From NCBI GenBank assembly GCA_947453125.1, contig CANGGC010000236.1, positions 1 to 5,376 of the forward strand: a stretch of DNA of 5,376 nt. Reading direction: 5' to 3'. The position numbers and the translations under genes were made by a program. The notes beneath the pieces were generated by a model. The model was given only the letters and a program-made list of their open reading frames with translations. It searched no databases and had not been told where the DNA came from. Positions 4,981-5,376 of the stretch are shown piece after piece. Numbering within the stretch: position 1 is the first letter of the stretch; each line of letters opens with the position of its first letter. Source of the DNA: Planctomycetaceae bacterium (GTDB taxonomy: Bacteria; Planctomycetota; Planctomycetia; Pirellulales; UBA1268).

Positions 4981-5376
4981 CCACGCAGCGCCGCAGCCGG
5001 GCCCGCGAGATTGCCCTCCAGGCCCTCTACCAGCTCGACCTCAATCCCGACGTCGCCCCCGACGATCTGAAGCGTTTCGTCAGCGGCAGGCTCCATGGTG
5101 GCCCGCTCGTTCCCTTCGCGCTTGGGCTCGTGCGTGGCGTGCAGAAGCGCCGTGACGAACTCGATGCCCACATCGACGCCCGCGCCGAGCACTGGCGCGT
5201 GGCCCGGATGGCCGCCACCGACCGGGGCATCCTCAGACTTGCGGCCCACGAGATCCTCCACACCGACACGCCCCCCGCGGCGGCCGCCGACGAAGCGATC
5301 GAGCTGGCCAAGCGCTACGGGGGGGAAGGATCGGGGAACTTCGTGGCAGGGATCCTCGGCAGGATCCTCGCCGACC
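4977..5376 (+). CDS. nusB: Transcription antitermination factor NusB, 3' end missing (partial)
   Basis: All-helical RNA-binding protein that, with NusE (ribosomal protein S10), binds boxA RNA and helps antitermination on rRNA operons. The frame is open from ATG 4977 to the window end: 133 residues, so only a short C-terminal tail should be missing from a family of about 130-150. The N-terminal Arg-rich helix RRSRAREIALQALYQLD (5-21) is typical and carries the RNA-binding basic side chains. The second half shows HWRVARMAATDRGILRLAAHE (from 72), TPPAAAADEAIELAKRYG (98-115) and SGNFVAGILGRIL (119-131), all family hallmarks. The ATG overlaps the ribH stop as ATGA, so it is probably translated by coupling; ribH-nusB neighbours are common in bacteria. 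Ala101-Ala104 replaces the more usual V-x-I-N before the Glu-Ala segment, a minor change. Confidence 0.95.
   Translation, partial: MTTQRRSRAREIALQALYQLDLNPDVAPDDLKRFVSGRLHGGPLVPFALGLVRGVQKRRDELDAHIDARAEHWRVARMAATDRGILRLAAHEILHTDTPPAAAADEAIELAKRYGGEGSGNFVAGILGRILAD

Overview
The window is ordinary chromosomal housekeeping DNA from a GC-rich bacterium (roughly two thirds G+C, almost all codons ending in G or C). All five genes lie on the + strand and are tightly packed. The order polA - coaE - rho - ribH - nusB, together with sequence details such as GRRRAI followed later by LPERTAVN in the polymerase and RGETTHDQHI in lumazine synthase, suggests a member of the Planctomycetota, perhaps Pirellulales. 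That assignment is inference from remembered family sequences, not from a search.

Layout. Positions 1-2093 hold the 3' three quarters of polA (DNA polymerase I), whose start lies upstream of the window. A 52-base gap with a hairpin and a G-rich ribosome binding region leads to coaE (2146-2790, dephospho-CoA kinase, last step of CoA synthesis). A 244-base gap (2791-3034) follows, with no convincing gene. It holds a terminator-like hairpin with six T, two pyrimidine/C-rich tracts and the rho ribosome binding site. Then come rho (3035-4429, transcription termination factor), ribH (4426-4980, lumazine synthase of riboflavin synthesis) and nusB (4977-5376, antitermination factor, cut by the window end). 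The last three genes overlap by four bases each (GTGA, then ATGA), so they are very probably one translationally coupled operon.

How they work together. polA and coaE are probably read together. rho-ribH-nusB appears to be a second unit, pairing the general termination factor with an antitermination factor around a vitamin gene. The most interesting non-coding signal is a sigma70-like promoter (TGGATA, 17 bases, TATACT) inside the 3' end of coaE. It coincides with an abrupt rise in A/T-ending codons and is followed by the terminator-like hairpin and a C-rich, G-poor leader just before rho. This could be a self-regulating rho leader. In polA, all the residues expected to hold the proofreading metals appear to be replaced.

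I see no mobile element, CRISPR array, RNA gene or phage gene, and no clearly novel multi-gene system. The long minus-strand reading frames opposite polA and rho are composition artefacts.
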